Shown here: positions 25,309-34,783 of the stretch, piece after piece
Position numbering within the stretch: the stretch's first letter is position 1
Layout of the letters: each line of letters opens with the position of its first letter
Origin: UBA993 sp964389365
GTDB taxonomy: Bacteria; Bacillota; Dethiobacteria; DTU022
Length of the DNA: 64,000 nucleotides
Reading direction: 5' to 3'
Assembly (NCBI GenBank): GCA_964389365.1
Contig: CAYMDO010000007.1
Location: 1-64,000, forward strand
The notes under the pieces: model-generated
Told to the model about the DNA's origin: nothing
The model's database searches: none
What the model saw: the letters and a program-made list of their open reading frames with translations, nothing else
Made by a program: the position numbers and the translations under genes

Positions 25309-26160
25309 TTAAAATATTTCCCGCCTGGCAAACGTATGAAAGCCTGACGGTTCGCGCCGCAGCAGCCAGCGCAGTTGATTGGTGCTGCCCTTCAGCCCAT
25401 AAGCTGCGTAGTAACGGAACATCTCGATCAAGGTGCTGCGGGCGTATTCACCAAGCCCGAGGGCAGCAGCTTCCATGCACCAGTCGTCGATTGATATTTC
25501 TTCATAAACGACCGCAGCTCCTTTTATCTCCGCCAGGGCAGACACAATTTCAATCTGGCTCATTGCTGCTGTTCCGCAAAGTTCATAGGTTGTATTTTTG
25601 TGGCCTTCTTCAGTCAAAACAGTTGCAGCAGCTTCGCCCAGGTCATCCAAGTCAATCAGGCTTAAAGCGGTCGTTGCCGGGTACGGCGCCCGGTAAACAC
25701 CTTTGTTGAGAATCAGTTCCCTGGAGGCCAGGATGTTTTGCATATAGGGCGCCGGCTGTAAAATTGTAAAATCGAGGCTCGCTTCAAACAGCATTTCTTC
25801 AACCCTGAGCTTGTTCCAGTGATGGGGCATTTTTTCTGTCTGAGGATGCAGCACAGAGTGGTAAACGAAATGTTTCACGCCGGCTTCCGCGGCAAACCTG
25901 ATCATTGATTGACCGACCCCTGTTTCCGCCGGATACATATTGGGGCATATATGGCAGAGCGAAGATATGCCGTTGACAGCGCTGCGAAGAGCATCGCCGC
26001 TGGCAAAATCGCCAATAAGGGCCTCTGCTGCACCTGCTGCAAGCAGGTCGGCGGCTTGGTCCCTGCCGCGCACAAATACCCTGACAGCTGCTTTTCTCCT
26101 AAGCAGCGCTTTTAATACTGCCCGGCCGGTTTTTCCGGCTGCCCCTGTTACCAGGATCAT
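25309..26160 (-). CDS. NmrA-like NAD(P)-binding protein
   Basis: A Rossmann-fold, atypical short-chain dehydrogenase of the NmrA/HSCARG group. The N-terminal nucleotide motif is LVTGAAGKTGRAVLKAL, followed by VRVFVRGRD and the HFVYHSVLHP segment where the catalytic Tyr/Lys would be in true SDRs. Such proteins act as NAD(P)H-dependent reductases or redox-sensing regulators. ATG 26160 has GGAGG upstream; the longer frame from TTG 26205 adds a non-family stretch. The function is unassigned. Confidence 0.8.
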   Translation of the reverse strand: MILVTGAAGKTGRAVLKALLRRKAAVRVFVRGRDQAADLLAAGAAEALIGDFASGDALRSAVNGISSLCHICPNMYPAETGVGQSMIRFAAEAGVKHFVYHSVLHPQTEKMPHHWNKLRVEEMLFEASLDFTILQPAPYMQNILASRELILNKGVYRAPYPATTALSLIDLDDLGEAAATVLTEEGHKNTTYELCGTAAMSQIEIVSALAEIKGAAVVYEEISIDDWCMEAAALGLGEYARSTLIEMFRYYAAYGLKGSTNQLRWLLRREPSGFHTFARREIF

Positions 26161-26275
26161 ATTATGCCCTAACCTCCGTCTGGAATTCTGGCAAGTAAAT
26201 ATCAAGCCGCAGCCCCGGGCGAAACCGGGCTGATATGTGTGAGCAACAAACCAGACACCCTGTATTACCGGCTGT

Positions 26276-27499
26276 TCAAACTTTTAAGGCCGCTTCAAGA
26301 TCTTCCAGTAGGTCTTCTATATTTTCGAGCCCCGCGCTAACCCTGACCATGCCCTCGCCCATCCACTGCCCCCGAATTGTTTTCTTTTGGGCTTCGCTCA
26401 AATAAGCGGCCTGATCGATATAGAGATCAGTTGGATAATAAAATATAAGGCTGTGCGGGTGACCAAGGGAAGTGGCAAAGCTGAATACTTTTATCCGATC
26501 AGCCATTCTGATCGCCGCGCTTAAACCTTCGCGCAGTTGAAAAGCCAGCATGCCGCCGTAAGCTTTCATTTGGGCGGAGGCTACCTGGTGGTGCGGGTGA
26601 TCAGGCAGCCCGGGATATAATACTCTTTCCACTGCCGGATGGGAAGCCAGATAACTTGCCAGGGCCATGGCATTGGCACAATGTTTCTCCATTCTCAGCG
26701 GCAGGGTCGCCGCCCCGCGTGCGATTAACCAGGCATTAAAAGGGCTGGCCGCCCCGCCCAGGTGAACGAGCATCTTCCGGCGCAGATCCTTGATGGCCGG
26801 CTGCCGGCCGATGACCACTCCCCCCAGCGCATCGCCGTGCCCGTTAATATACTTGGTCAGGCTGTGAATAACCAGATCGGCGCCGAGCGCCAGGGGCTGC
26901 TGCAGGTACGGCGTGGCATAAGTTGAATCAACCACCAGCGAAGCCCCTGCTTTCGCGGCTATGGCAGCGAGGGCTTTGATGTCGGCAATCCGCAGCACGG
27001 GGTTAGCCGGCGTCTCGGCATAAATAACCTTCGTGTTCGGCTTTAAGGCGGCAATTACCTGCCCGCTTTCACTGGTGTCGACCAGGGAGACCTCGATGCC
27101 ATAGCTTTGCAAATATTCGCCGAAAAGTTCCTGCGCTCCCACATAGCACAATTCCTGGGCCACCAGGTGGTCACCTTTTTTTAAAAGCCCGAGGATCACC
27201 GCCGAAACAGCAGCCATGCCGCTGGCGGTAACCATTGCTGCTTCGCCGCCTTCCAGGGCGGCCAACTTTTCTTCAAGCGATCTTAAACTCGGATTGCTCC
27301 AGCGGCTGTAAGCGTGGGGCGGCCTATCTGATTCCAGCAGCAGGGCATCGAAAAGTTCCGGGCCAAATTCAGGCAGGGCAAACGAGGCGCTCATCTGCAT
27401 CGGCCTGACCAGGGCGGGGCATCCTTCTTCCGGGCCGGCCCCGGCATGCACGGCAAGGGTTTCAAAATGCCGCTTGATTTCGCTTTGAGGTTCCTTCAT
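26276..27499 (-). CDS. Cys/Met metabolism PLP-dependent enzyme (gamma-synthase/lyase type)
   Basis: A fold-type I enzyme of the cystathionine gamma-synthase/methionine gamma-lyase family, 407 residues from ATG 27499. Visible are HAYSRWSNPSLRSLEEKLAALEGG, PLP-contacting TASGMAA, VDSTYATP with the PLP Asp, and the Schiff-base lysine in IHSLTKYINGHGDALGG. Choosing between lyase and synthase needs more than sequence reading. The start is eight bases beyond the transporter stop, so it is probably in the mttB operon. The upstream in-frame ATG 27535 would overlap the transporter gene. Confidence 0.85.
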   Translation of the reverse strand: MKEPQSEIKRHFETLAVHAGAGPEEGCPALVRPMQMSASFALPEFGPELFDALLLESDRPPHAYSRWSNPSLRSLEEKLAALEGGEAAMVTASGMAAVSAVILGLLKKGDHLVAQELCYVGAQELFGEYLQSYGIEVSLVDTSESGQVIAALKPNTKVIYAETPANPVLRIADIKALAAIAAKAGASLVVDSTYATPYLQQPLALGADLVIHSLTKYINGHGDALGGVVIGRQPAIKDLRRKMLVHLGGAASPFNAWLIARGAATLPLRMEKHCANAMALASYLASHPAVERVLYPGLPDHPHHQVASAQMKAYGGMLAFQLREGLSAAIRMADRIKVFSFATSLGHPHSLIFYYPTDLYIDQAAYLSEAQKKTIRGQWMGEGMVRVSAGLENIEDLLEDLEAALKV

Positions 27500-27506
27500 T
27501 TGTCTC

Positions 27507-28901
27507 TTACCTGGCAGCCGCATCGCTGCCGGCATCCTTCTCAGCTATTTCGGCGCAAATACGCTCGTGTCTTTCGCGGGTCAGCGGGTACCGCCAGGCA
27601 AAAAGCACCGCGCCAACCAACAATAATGCCGGAACCGGGCCCATGAATAACCTGATCGCACCAACCGCCTCAGGCGGCTGAATGGGCAGTGGATCCGCTG
27701 CAGTGGGATTTATGTAATTGGCGAAGGCCAGCGCCTGCCCCATCGCCCAGATCGCAATACCGGCCGCCAGTTTCTGAAAGAAAGAGGCGAAAGCATAATA
27801 AGAACCTTCCCGGCGTTCGCCGGTGGAAAGCTGGTCAAACTCAACCACATCCGGGATCATTGACCAGGGCAGCACATAGGAGCAGGCAATACCGGCCCCT
27901 GCCAGGGCAGCAAGCAGGTAGGCCAGGGTCACCTGCTCGGGGCCAAGGCCTGAAATAGCCAGCAGTACCATAAGCCAGCTGAGCGCACCGATAATGAAGG
28001 CCCGGCTTTTATCCAGTTTCTTGGCTGCCCAGACCCAGAGAGGCACAAACAAGAGGGCGCTTCCCTGGGCAACCAGCACAAAATAATTGGCCTGGTCGGG
28101 GACCCTTAAGTAATAATTGGCAAAGTAGACGAGTGCTGCGGCAACCACGCTGGCGGTAGTCCAGCTCATGGCGTAAAGCCCGATTACCCGCCAAAAGGGC
28201 CGGTTTAACAGGGTGGCCTTAATTGATTCCCGGAATGACAGGGTCGATACGACGTTTTCAAGAAGCACCCCCCCGGTCAGCCGGAAAACGAGCAGCGGCG
28301 GCAGGATCACGAGAGCGCCCAGACCGATGCCGATAATCATGAAAAGAACGGCCGGGTCGGAGAAAAACCCGCGCAGCAGGGTAATGGCAATGATCGCCCC
28401 CAGCGAACCGCTGATCGAGTAAGCCATTAGGTAACCGTTAATCGAAATTCGCTCGTCATAGTCACTGGTCAGTTCGGGCACCATGGCGTAATAGCCGATG
28501 CGGATAAAGGTAAAAGCGCTGTTGAAGAGGATAAAGGTCAGAGTGTAATAGACAGTCAACCCCGGGGGGCTGAATGGGGGTACCTGCCACATCAGGGCAA
28601 ACCCAAGGCCCAGGGGCAGAGCGCCAAAAAGAAGCACCGTGCGGCGCCGGCCCCAGCGCGTTTTAAGCCGGTCGGAAATTATGCCGAACCAGGGGTCGTT
28701 TACCGCATCCCAAAAGCGGCCGATGATCACCGCCCAGGCTGCATAATCGGGCCTTAAACCGGCTACATCGGTCATAAAATATAGCTGATAAAACATCAGA
28801 ATCGCCAGCGGAACGCTGACAGAAATATCACCGGCGCTGAACAGCAGTTTCCAGCATGTTGAATAGCGTCCTTTTCCGGCCAGGTTATGCTCGCCTGCCA
28901 T
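27507..28901 (-). CDS. GPH-family (MelB-like) cation symporter
   Basis: A 464-residue polytopic membrane protein with about twelve hydrophobic segments. Family features are IIGRFWDAVNDPWFGIISDR and DRLKTRWGRRR between helices 2 and 3, matching the glycoside-pentoside-hexuronide:cation symporter group. ATG 28901 with GAGAGGTG upstream is chosen; the frame extends further to 29156 but only as antisense shadow inside mttB. Although the family is named for sugars, it lies between an MttB-type methyltransferase and a Cys/Met-type PLP enzyme, so the cargo may be a methylated amine or sulfur compound. That is inference. Confidence 0.85.
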   Translation of the reverse strand: MAGEHNLAGKGRYSTCWKLLFSAGDISVSVPLAILMFYQLYFMTDVAGLRPDYAAWAVIIGRFWDAVNDPWFGIISDRLKTRWGRRRTVLLFGALPLGLGFALMWQVPPFSPPGLTVYYTLTFILFNSAFTFIRIGYYAMVPELTSDYDERISINGYLMAYSISGSLGAIIAITLLRGFFSDPAVLFMIIGIGLGALVILPPLLVFRLTGGVLLENVVSTLSFRESIKATLLNRPFWRVIGLYAMSWTTASVVAAALVYFANYYLRVPDQANYFVLVAQGSALLFVPLWVWAAKKLDKSRAFIIGALSWLMVLLAISGLGPEQVTLAYLLAALAGAGIACSYVLPWSMIPDVVEFDQLSTGERREGSYYAFASFFQKLAAGIAIWAMGQALAFANYINPTAADPLPIQPPEAVGAIRLFMGPVPALLLVGAVLFAWRYPLTRERHERICAEIAEKDAGSDAAAR

Positions 28902-28947
28902 CAGTCGTAACACCTCTCGTCCCGTTATTGAATAACCTTCACCACAT

Positions 28948-30429
28948 TTAGAGGTTATCGAAATCCTGGTTTTCTTCCTGCTCGGCCAGGTAAAATTCTT
29001 CCAGTTCGCGGCCGGCAACTTCCCTGCGGTAAGCATCCAGCGCCCGTTCAACCTGCGGATCGATCTCCAGGGGCCGGTGATTTTCAAGTATCGTGCAAAC
29101 CATCTCTTTAGCCCGCTCCATGATATTTTTCGATCCCTGGCTGACCCAGGTGGCATGTGGATCGCGGACCAGCAGGGAAGGCAAGTAGTGTTCCCGCTTA
29201 AAGTGGTTGACCGTGTGCTCTTCAGCCAGGTAATGCCCGCTGAAACCCTTTTCCTTAATTAAATCCAAAGCCAATGTGTCGCCGTTTACTGTAATGCCTT
29301 CCCCGGCCCTGGCCACAGCGCCGCACCATTCATCATCAATGAGCAGCAGCGGCTCACTTTCGAGCATCGTGCTGTCCAAAGTGCCGGCGCAGGTAATATA
29401 GTTGACTCCGGCCAGGGCTGCCAGCATTAAGGTTCCGCAGCGCTCCAGGCCGGCCTGTATATCTTCAGCCTTGGCCTCGGTCCCCCCGCCCACCGAACGG
29501 ATCGGTAAACCATAATGGCGGGCCAGCTGGGCTGAAGCAGCCGAGATCAGCCCGGTTTCAACCGAGCCGAGCGCTACCGTACCCAGTTTCATATTGGCTA
29601 TGGTCGAAACGGTGCCGTACAGGACAGGTGTGCCCGGCCTGTAGATCTGGGCTAGGGTAATGTGAGCCAGGATTGCGGCATTTTCCTGGACCAGCAGCCC
29701 GGCCAGGGTAACCGGGGCAGTTGCCCCGGCTATTGCCTCGGGCGACATTGCCAGCGGCTGGCCGTAATCGGCACAGATCAACATGCCTTCCAGCTGTTCC
29801 TTGCACATCTGCAGCGGGCTGACCACTGAACAGATGCTGAAAAACCGCGGACGGCGGCGCAGCTCTTCCTTGCCGCCAACGGCAATGGCCATCATCTTCA
29901 TCATGTCCAGGGTCGGCAGGTAGCCGTAACAACCCATGCCAAAGGGTTTCCGGCAGTGGTGTGCCCAGGCCCAGATCGCCTCGGCATGGATTGTCGTCAT
30001 CGGGATATCAGTGGGCCACACATCCATCTGGGTATTGTTTATATGCTTGCAGGCGTTGACCAGCTTAAGGTGCCGCTCCAAATCATCCAATGTAGTGGGG
30101 CGGTATGCCCCGCTTTCCGTATCCAAAATCGCTGTCGGGGTGCCGAGTCCGGCAAAGTTGATTTTTTCTCCCCCGATCTCCATCTTGAAATCTGGGTCAT
30201 TGCCATAAAGGGTAAAAGAAGAAGGGGCCTGTTTGACAGCCCATTGAACCAGTTTTGCGGGGATTAAAACCTTTTTTTCTTCTTCATCCACCTGGCACCC
30301 TGCCTCTTTAAATATCTGCAGAGCCTTGTCAAACTCTACCTTCAGGCCGGTTTCAGCCAGGACCTCCATCGAGGCGGAATTAATCTGCTCAATTTCCGCT
30401 GCCGATAAAACCTCAAACCGACTTCTCAT
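28948..30429 (-). CDS. MttB-family (non-pyrrolysine) methyltransferase
   Basis: A 493-residue member of the trimethylamine methyltransferase superfamily (COG5598). Features include PTAILDTESGAYRPTTLDDLE, VSPLQMCKEQLEGML and GGGTEAKAEDIQAG. The frame is open throughout with no internal UAG, so it is a non-pyrrolysine member; characterised relatives demethylate glycine betaine, proline betaine or carnitine by transfer to a corrinoid protein. No corrinoid protein or its methyltransferase partner lies in this window. ATG 30429 with GGAGGC upstream is chosen. It is the first gene of a transporter/PLP-enzyme operon. Confidence 0.88.
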   Translation of the reverse strand: MRSRFEVLSAAEIEQINSASMEVLAETGLKVEFDKALQIFKEAGCQVDEEEKKVLIPAKLVQWAVKQAPSSFTLYGNDPDFKMEIGGEKINFAGLGTPTAILDTESGAYRPTTLDDLERHLKLVNACKHINNTQMDVWPTDIPMTTIHAEAIWAWAHHCRKPFGMGCYGYLPTLDMMKMMAIAVGGKEELRRRPRFFSICSVVSPLQMCKEQLEGMLICADYGQPLAMSPEAIAGATAPVTLAGLLVQENAAILAHITLAQIYRPGTPVLYGTVSTIANMKLGTVALGSVETGLISAASAQLARHYGLPIRSVGGGTEAKAEDIQAGLERCGTLMLAALAGVNYITCAGTLDSTMLESEPLLLIDDEWCGAVARAGEGITVNGDTLALDLIKEKGFSGHYLAEEHTVNHFKREHYLPSLLVRDPHATWVSQGSKNIMERAKEMVCTILENHRPLEIDPQVERALDAYRREVAGRELEEFYLAEQEENQDFDNL

Positions 30430-30483
30430 CAAGCGCCTCCTTCTCCGAAACAGAATCATGCATAGAGCATGTGTGGTTACTAT

Positions 30484-30513
30484 TCGACATGCCGTGGCCC
30501 GCTCCTTTATAAT
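30484..30513 (+). promoter_or_regulatory. Candidate sigma-70-type promoter for alkD
   Basis: TCGACA at 30484-30489 and TATAAT at 30508-30513 are separated by 18 bases on the plus strand, in the gap between divergent mttB and the AlkD gene. Confidence 0.55.
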
Positions 30514-30615
30514 AGCATTGCACTAAAGGTGAAAGCAGCATGCTGCTGCCAATAAATTCTGCCGGATTTAACGGGCACAGGCGGTAACCTGTTTGAACTG
30601 TGGGGGGACAGAATA

Positions 30616-31374
30616 ATGGGCTCACTAAAAGAAGTCAAGGATGACCTGCAGAAAGCGGTTATCCCCGGCAAGGCAAAAGACCTGATGCGTTTTTTTAAAA
30701 CCGGGCCGGGGGATTACGGCGAAGGTGACCAGTTTATAGGCGTCACTGTCCCGGAACAGCGTAAAATAGCCCGCCGTCATTACAAAAACATCTCTACGGC
30801 CGATTTGGAAAATCTGCTGCGGGACCCCTGCCATGAATACCGGCTGACCGCCCTCTTCATGCTGCGCCTTCGTTATGAAAAGGAGAAATCAGATGCCAAG
30901 CGGGCCGAACTGGCCCGGCTCTACCTAAGCAACCTTGACTTTGTTAATAACTGGGACCTCGTTGACTCTTCGGCTCCCTATATACTCGGCCCGCACCTTT
31001 TCGGCAAAAACCCGCATATACTTTACGTGCTTGTTGAATCAGGGGATCTTTGGCGGCAAAGGGTTGCTCTACTCGCCACCTATTATTACATCAAACAGGG
31101 CAGGTTTAATGAAACTTTTACCCTGGCCGCAATGTTGATTGATCACCCGCATGACCTGATTCACAAAGCTGTCGGCTGGATGCTGCGCGAAGTGGGCAAC
31201 CGCGATTTCGGCCAGGAACTGGCATTCCTGAAAATGCATCACCACAGCATGCCGCGTACCATGCTGCGCTACGCAATTGAAAAATTTGAACCGGGGCTGC
31301 GTGAACATCTGTTATCGGGCGCTGCCGGCAATGAGCAGAGGGCCGCGATCGCGGACCGCGGCAGTCAGGCATGA
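30616..31374 (+). CDS. AlkD-like DNA alkylation repair protein
   Basis: A 252-residue all-helical HEAT-like repeat protein of the AlkC/AlkD glycosylase family. Family segments include GVTVPEQRKIARRHYKNI, EYRLTALFMLRLRYE, VNNWDLVDSSAPYILGPHLF and the late MHHHSMPRTMLRYAIEKF. AlkD enzymes remove bulky or cationic N3/N7 alkylated bases without base flipping. GGGGGGA precedes the ATG. It is a single-gene plus-strand unit between two minus-strand operons. Confidence 0.9.
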   Translation: MGSLKEVKDDLQKAVIPGKAKDLMRFFKTGPGDYGEGDQFIGVTVPEQRKIARRHYKNISTADLENLLRDPCHEYRLTALFMLRLRYEKEKSDAKRAELARLYLSNLDFVNNWDLVDSSAPYILGPHLFGKNPHILYVLVESGDLWRQRVALLATYYYIKQGRFNETFTLAAMLIDHPHDLIHKAVGWMLREVGNRDFGQELAFLKMHHHSMPRTMLRYAIEKFEPGLREHLLSGAAGNEQRAAIADRGSQA

Positions 31375-31432
31375 CATGCCGCAGGCCAAAAAAAGAAGCC
31401 GGGCGGTAAAATTGAGCAATTCTACCATCATG

Positions 31433-33271
31433 TTACTCCACCGTAACGCTCTTAGCCAGGTTACGCGGCTTGTCAACAGGATGGCCGCGCTCCACAGCCG
31501 CATAATAGGCAATCAGCTGGGTCGGCACAACACTTAAAACCGGGGATAGAAGGTCATGCACCGGCGGCAGGAAGAAGGCTCCTTCAACCTGCCCGGCGAC
31601 ATCTTCAAAACCTTCCTGGGTAATTGCAAAAACAGCGCCGCCCCGGGCATTGATCTCCTGGATGTTGCTTAAGGTTTTATCAAGCACCGCCTTCTGGGTG
31701 GCAAGGGCTATAACCGGTATGCCTTCAACAATCAAAGCCAGCGGCCCGTGCTTAAGCTCGCCTGCCGCGTACGCTTCGGCGTGAATGTACGATATCTCTT
31801 TTAGTTTTAGGGCCCCTTCCAACGCTACAGGATAATCAAGGTTGCGGCCAACAAAGAATGCACTTTCCCAGCCTGCCAGGTGCCGGCAATATGCTTTAAG
31901 CCTTTCGGTGCTGGCTTCAGATAAAACCTCCCTGATCTGGGCAGGCAGGGCGATTAAGCCTTCAATCAGCTCTTTCGACGTGGAGCGCCCGATTGAGCCG
32001 CGCGTTTCGCCAAAGTAAAGGGCCAGCAGGTAGAGGGCAACCAACTGGGTCAGGTAAGCCTTGGTAGAAGCAACGGCAATTTCCGGCCCGGCCCAGGTAT
32101 AAAAAACATAGTCCGCCTCACGTGCTACAGAGCTGCCCACCACATTGGTTACGGCCAGCACCTTTAAACCCCGCTGGCGGGCCATGCGCAGCGCCGCGAG
32201 GGTATCGGCGGTTTCGCCGGACTGGCTGATCACGATCACCATCTGGTTCTGCTTCAGAAGCGGTTCCCGGTAACGAAATTCAGAGGCAACGTCTACTTCT
32301 ACCGGAACAGCGGCCAGCGATTCCATAACCATCTTGCCGACCAGCCCGGCATGGTAAGCGGTGCCGCAAGCTATAATGTAGATTTTTTCAAGAGCGGTGA
32401 TCTCAGCGGCGCTGAGGCCTAAGTCGCCCAATTTTACCTGACCCGAATCCCGGTCAATCCGCTGGCGCATTGTTTCCCTCACTGCATCAGGCTGCTCCAT
32501 GATCTCCTTTAACATGAAGTGATCAAAACCGCCCTTTTCCGCCGCTTCCAAATCCCAGTTTATTTCTAAAATATCGCGTTCAAGCACTGTGCCGTCAGCA
32601 GTCGTTATGGATACAGCATCAGCGGTCAGTGCCGCAAACTCACCGTCTTCGAGAATCTTCACCCTGCGGGTATGCTCCAGCAGGGCGGTAATATCGGAAG
32701 CAACCAGGTTTTCGCCCCTGCCCAACCCAATCACCAGCGGGCTTGACTGCCGGGTGCAAACCAGGCGGCCCGGTTCGCGGGCAGAAAGGGCCAGCACCGT
32801 ACAGGAACCGACCACCTTTTCCAGCGCCTGCCGCATCGCTGCCAACAGGTCGCCTTCATAGAATTCTTCAACCAGGTGCGCAAGCACCTCTGTATCGGTT
32901 TCTGAGATGAAGCGGTGCCCCTTTTCACCGGCCAGCCAAGCTTTAAGCTCCTGGTGGTTTTCGATAATGCCGTTGTGAACAAGGGCAATCTCCTCGCCGC
33001 AGCTGCAGTGGGGGTGGGCATTAAGGTCGGTGGGCCGGCCGTGGGTAGCCCAGCGGGTATGCCCGATACCAACAGTCACCTGCTCCAGGTCACGGTCCAG
33101 GGCAGTTTCAAGATCGGCAACCGAGCCTGCTTTTTTTGCCACTTTAAGGGCGCCCCCTCGCTGCAGCGCCAGGCCGGCGGAATCATAACCGCGGTATTCC
33201 AGTTTTTTCAACCCGGCAATCAGTAAGGCCGGCGCCATCCTGCTGCCGGTATAACCAACTATGCCGCACAT
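31433..33271 (-). CDS. glmS: Glutamine-fructose-6-phosphate aminotransferase
   Basis: Makes glucosamine 6-phosphate from fructose 6-phosphate and glutamine, feeding cell-wall synthesis. The start is ATG 33271 because the mature enzyme needs Cys2 as nucleophile in MCGIVGYTG. The glutaminase half has GIGHTRWATHGRPTDLNAHPH; the isomerase half has two SIS domains (IACGTAYHAG, VISQSGETADT) and the C-terminal NLAKSVTVE. The 612 residues are normal. It follows glmM in the cdaA operon. I looked for a glmS ribozyme in 33272-33402 and did not find its conserved core. Confidence 0.96.
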   Translation of the reverse strand: MCGIVGYTGSRMAPALLIAGLKKLEYRGYDSAGLALQRGGALKVAKKAGSVADLETALDRDLEQVTVGIGHTRWATHGRPTDLNAHPHCSCGEEIALVHNGIIENHQELKAWLAGEKGHRFISETDTEVLAHLVEEFYEGDLLAAMRQALEKVVGSCTVLALSAREPGRLVCTRQSSPLVIGLGRGENLVASDITALLEHTRRVKILEDGEFAALTADAVSITTADGTVLERDILEINWDLEAAEKGGFDHFMLKEIMEQPDAVRETMRQRIDRDSGQVKLGDLGLSAAEITALEKIYIIACGTAYHAGLVGKMVMESLAAVPVEVDVASEFRYREPLLKQNQMVIVISQSGETADTLAALRMARQRGLKVLAVTNVVGSSVAREADYVFYTWAGPEIAVASTKAYLTQLVALYLLALYFGETRGSIGRSTSKELIEGLIALPAQIREVLSEASTERLKAYCRHLAGWESAFFVGRNLDYPVALEGALKLKEISYIHAEAYAAGELKHGPLALIVEGIPVIALATQKAVLDKTLSNIQEINARGGAVFAITQEGFEDVAGQVEGAFFLPPVHDLLSPVLSVVPTQLIAYYAAVERGHPVDKPRNLAKSVTVE

Positions 33272-33333
33272 TGTTAAACCCCCAGTCAATAAGCCAGTAA
33301 ATGCTATTTTTTTTCTATTGCTGTCATAGAGCA

Positions 33334-33357
33334 GGGGAGGCTTAAGTTCTCCTCCCC
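33334..33357. other. G-rich inverted repeat between glmM and glmS
   Basis: GGGGAGG (33334-33340) and CCTCCCC (33351-33357) form a seven-pair hairpin with a ten-base loop. No T tract follows on either strand, so it is not a classical terminator; it may attenuate or stabilise the transcript between glmM and glmS. Confidence 0.4.
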
Positions 33358-33402
33358 ACGAACTAATATAATGATTTAACCTGGGCCCGTCAACTGCTTT
33401 TT

Positions 33403-34764
33403 CTAAACGGCTCCGGCCCCGTTTTTAGCCTGCTCGGCTGCGATCAGTTCGGCGAGCGAGTGGGCGTAAGCTTCCAGTTTATCTTCCGGCAGGGGAGCTT
33501 CCAGCATAACCCGGATTTTCGGTTCTGTTCCCGAGGGGCGCACCAGAACCCGGCCATATTTGCCCAGCTCCTGCTCCAGCTTTTCAATCGCTGCCCTGAT
33601 TTTACTATTATCCGCCCAGCCATCCTTTGTGCTGACTTTCCGGTTAACCAAAACCTGCGGCAGCCGTTCGAGCATGGAAGCCATCTCTGAGAGCGGTTTC
33701 CCTTCATGATGTACTACTTTTAACAGCTGCAAGGCGGTTAAAAGGCCGTCACCGGTGGTGGCATGATCAGAAAAAATAATATGGCCGGACTGCTCGCCGC
33801 CCAAATTGTAACCACCTTCGATCATTTTTTCCAGCACATAGCGGTCGCCTACTGCTGTGCGCAACACACAGATCCCGTGTTTCTCAGCCAGGATATCAAG
33901 GCCGCCATTGCTCATCACCGTGGCTACAATTGTGCTTTTACTCAGCTGACCTCTTTTAACCATATCAACCCCACAAATAGCCATCACCGCATCACCATCT
34001 ACCACCCGGCCCTTTTCGTCAACGGCGATCAGGCGGTCGGCATCCCCGTCAAAGGCCAGCCCAATCGCTGCGCCCTTCTCCACAACTGCCCGTTCCAGGT
34101 CGGCGGTATCGGTCGCCCCGCACTTAACATTGACCAGGCTGCCATCTGGTTCGTCATGAAGAGCCGTTACCGATGCGCCGAGCGACTCGAGCAACGGGGC
34201 GGCCATCCGGCAGACCGCCCCGTGGGCACAGTCAACCGCTACTTTCAAACCGTTTAAAGGGACGGCGCTGTTCTTCAAATGGTCAATGTAGCGTCCCAGC
34301 GCCCCGGTACCAATACCGGCCTGGCCCAAACGATCCCCCACCGGACGGGGCAGATCGTCGCTCCCGTAAAAATAGATCTCTTCAATCTCGTCCTCCAGGG
34401 CATCCGCCAGTTTATAACCCTGCCCGTCAAAGATTTTTAAACCGTTATCCTCGATCGGGTTATGCGAGGCTGAAATAACAACCCCTGCCGCAGCACCCAG
34501 CTTTTTTGCCAAGTAGGCCACCGCCGGGGTAGAAACAACGCCCAGCGTGCTAACGCTGCCACCGGCTGAAGTTATGCCGGCAATCAGCGCTCCTTCCAGC
34601 ATCGGGCCCGATAACCGGGTATCCCTGCCTATAACAAAAAGGGGGCTCTCTTTTTCCCCGCCGAGCTTCCAGGCCGCGATGCGCCCGATCCTGAAAGCCA
34701 GTTCCGGGGTTAAATCGCGGTTTGCCACCCCCCTGATTCCATCAGTTCCGAATAATTTGCCCAA
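33403..34764 (-). CDS. glmM: Phosphoglucosamine mutase
   Basis: Interconverts glucosamine 6- and 1-phosphate. It has MGKLFGTDGIRGVAN, the phosphoserine loop ISASHNPIEDNG, the metal-binding FDGDADRLIAVD and the C-terminal phosphate-binding RPSGTEPKIRVM. Length 453, normal. In many Firmicutes GlmM binds and inhibits CdaA, which is encoded two genes upstream here. Confidence 0.96.
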   Translation of the reverse strand: MGKLFGTDGIRGVANRDLTPELAFRIGRIAAWKLGGEKESPLFVIGRDTRLSGPMLEGALIAGITSAGGSVSTLGVVSTPAVAYLAKKLGAAAGVVISASHNPIEDNGLKIFDGQGYKLADALEDEIEEIYFYGSDDLPRPVGDRLGQAGIGTGALGRYIDHLKNSAVPLNGLKVAVDCAHGAVCRMAAPLLESLGASVTALHDEPDGSLVNVKCGATDTADLERAVVEKGAAIGLAFDGDADRLIAVDEKGRVVDGDAVMAICGVDMVKRGQLSKSTIVATVMSNGGLDILAEKHGICVLRTAVGDRYVLEKMIEGGYNLGGEQSGHIIFSDHATTGDGLLTALQLLKVVHHEGKPLSEMASMLERLPQVLVNRKVSTKDGWADNSKIRAAIEKLEQELGKYGRVLVRPSGTEPKIRVMLEAPLPEDKLEAYAHSLAELIAAEQAKNGAGAV

Positions 34765-34783
34765 ATGCAGCCCTCCTTATCTG

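Noticed and set aside
27507..29156. Long N-terminal extension of the GPH transporter
   Set aside because: The extra 85 residues are an out-of-frame reading of the end of mttB on the same strand; a proper ribosome site and family start are at 28901.
28948..30429. Pyrrolysine-containing MttB
   Set aside because: No in-frame UAG interrupts the gene; it is a non-pyrrolysine homologue.
33272..33402. Possible glmS ribozyme upstream of glmS
   Set aside because: The glmS leader has only a G-rich seven-pair hairpin; the conserved catalytic core of the ribozyme is not recognisable, and glmS is inside an operon.
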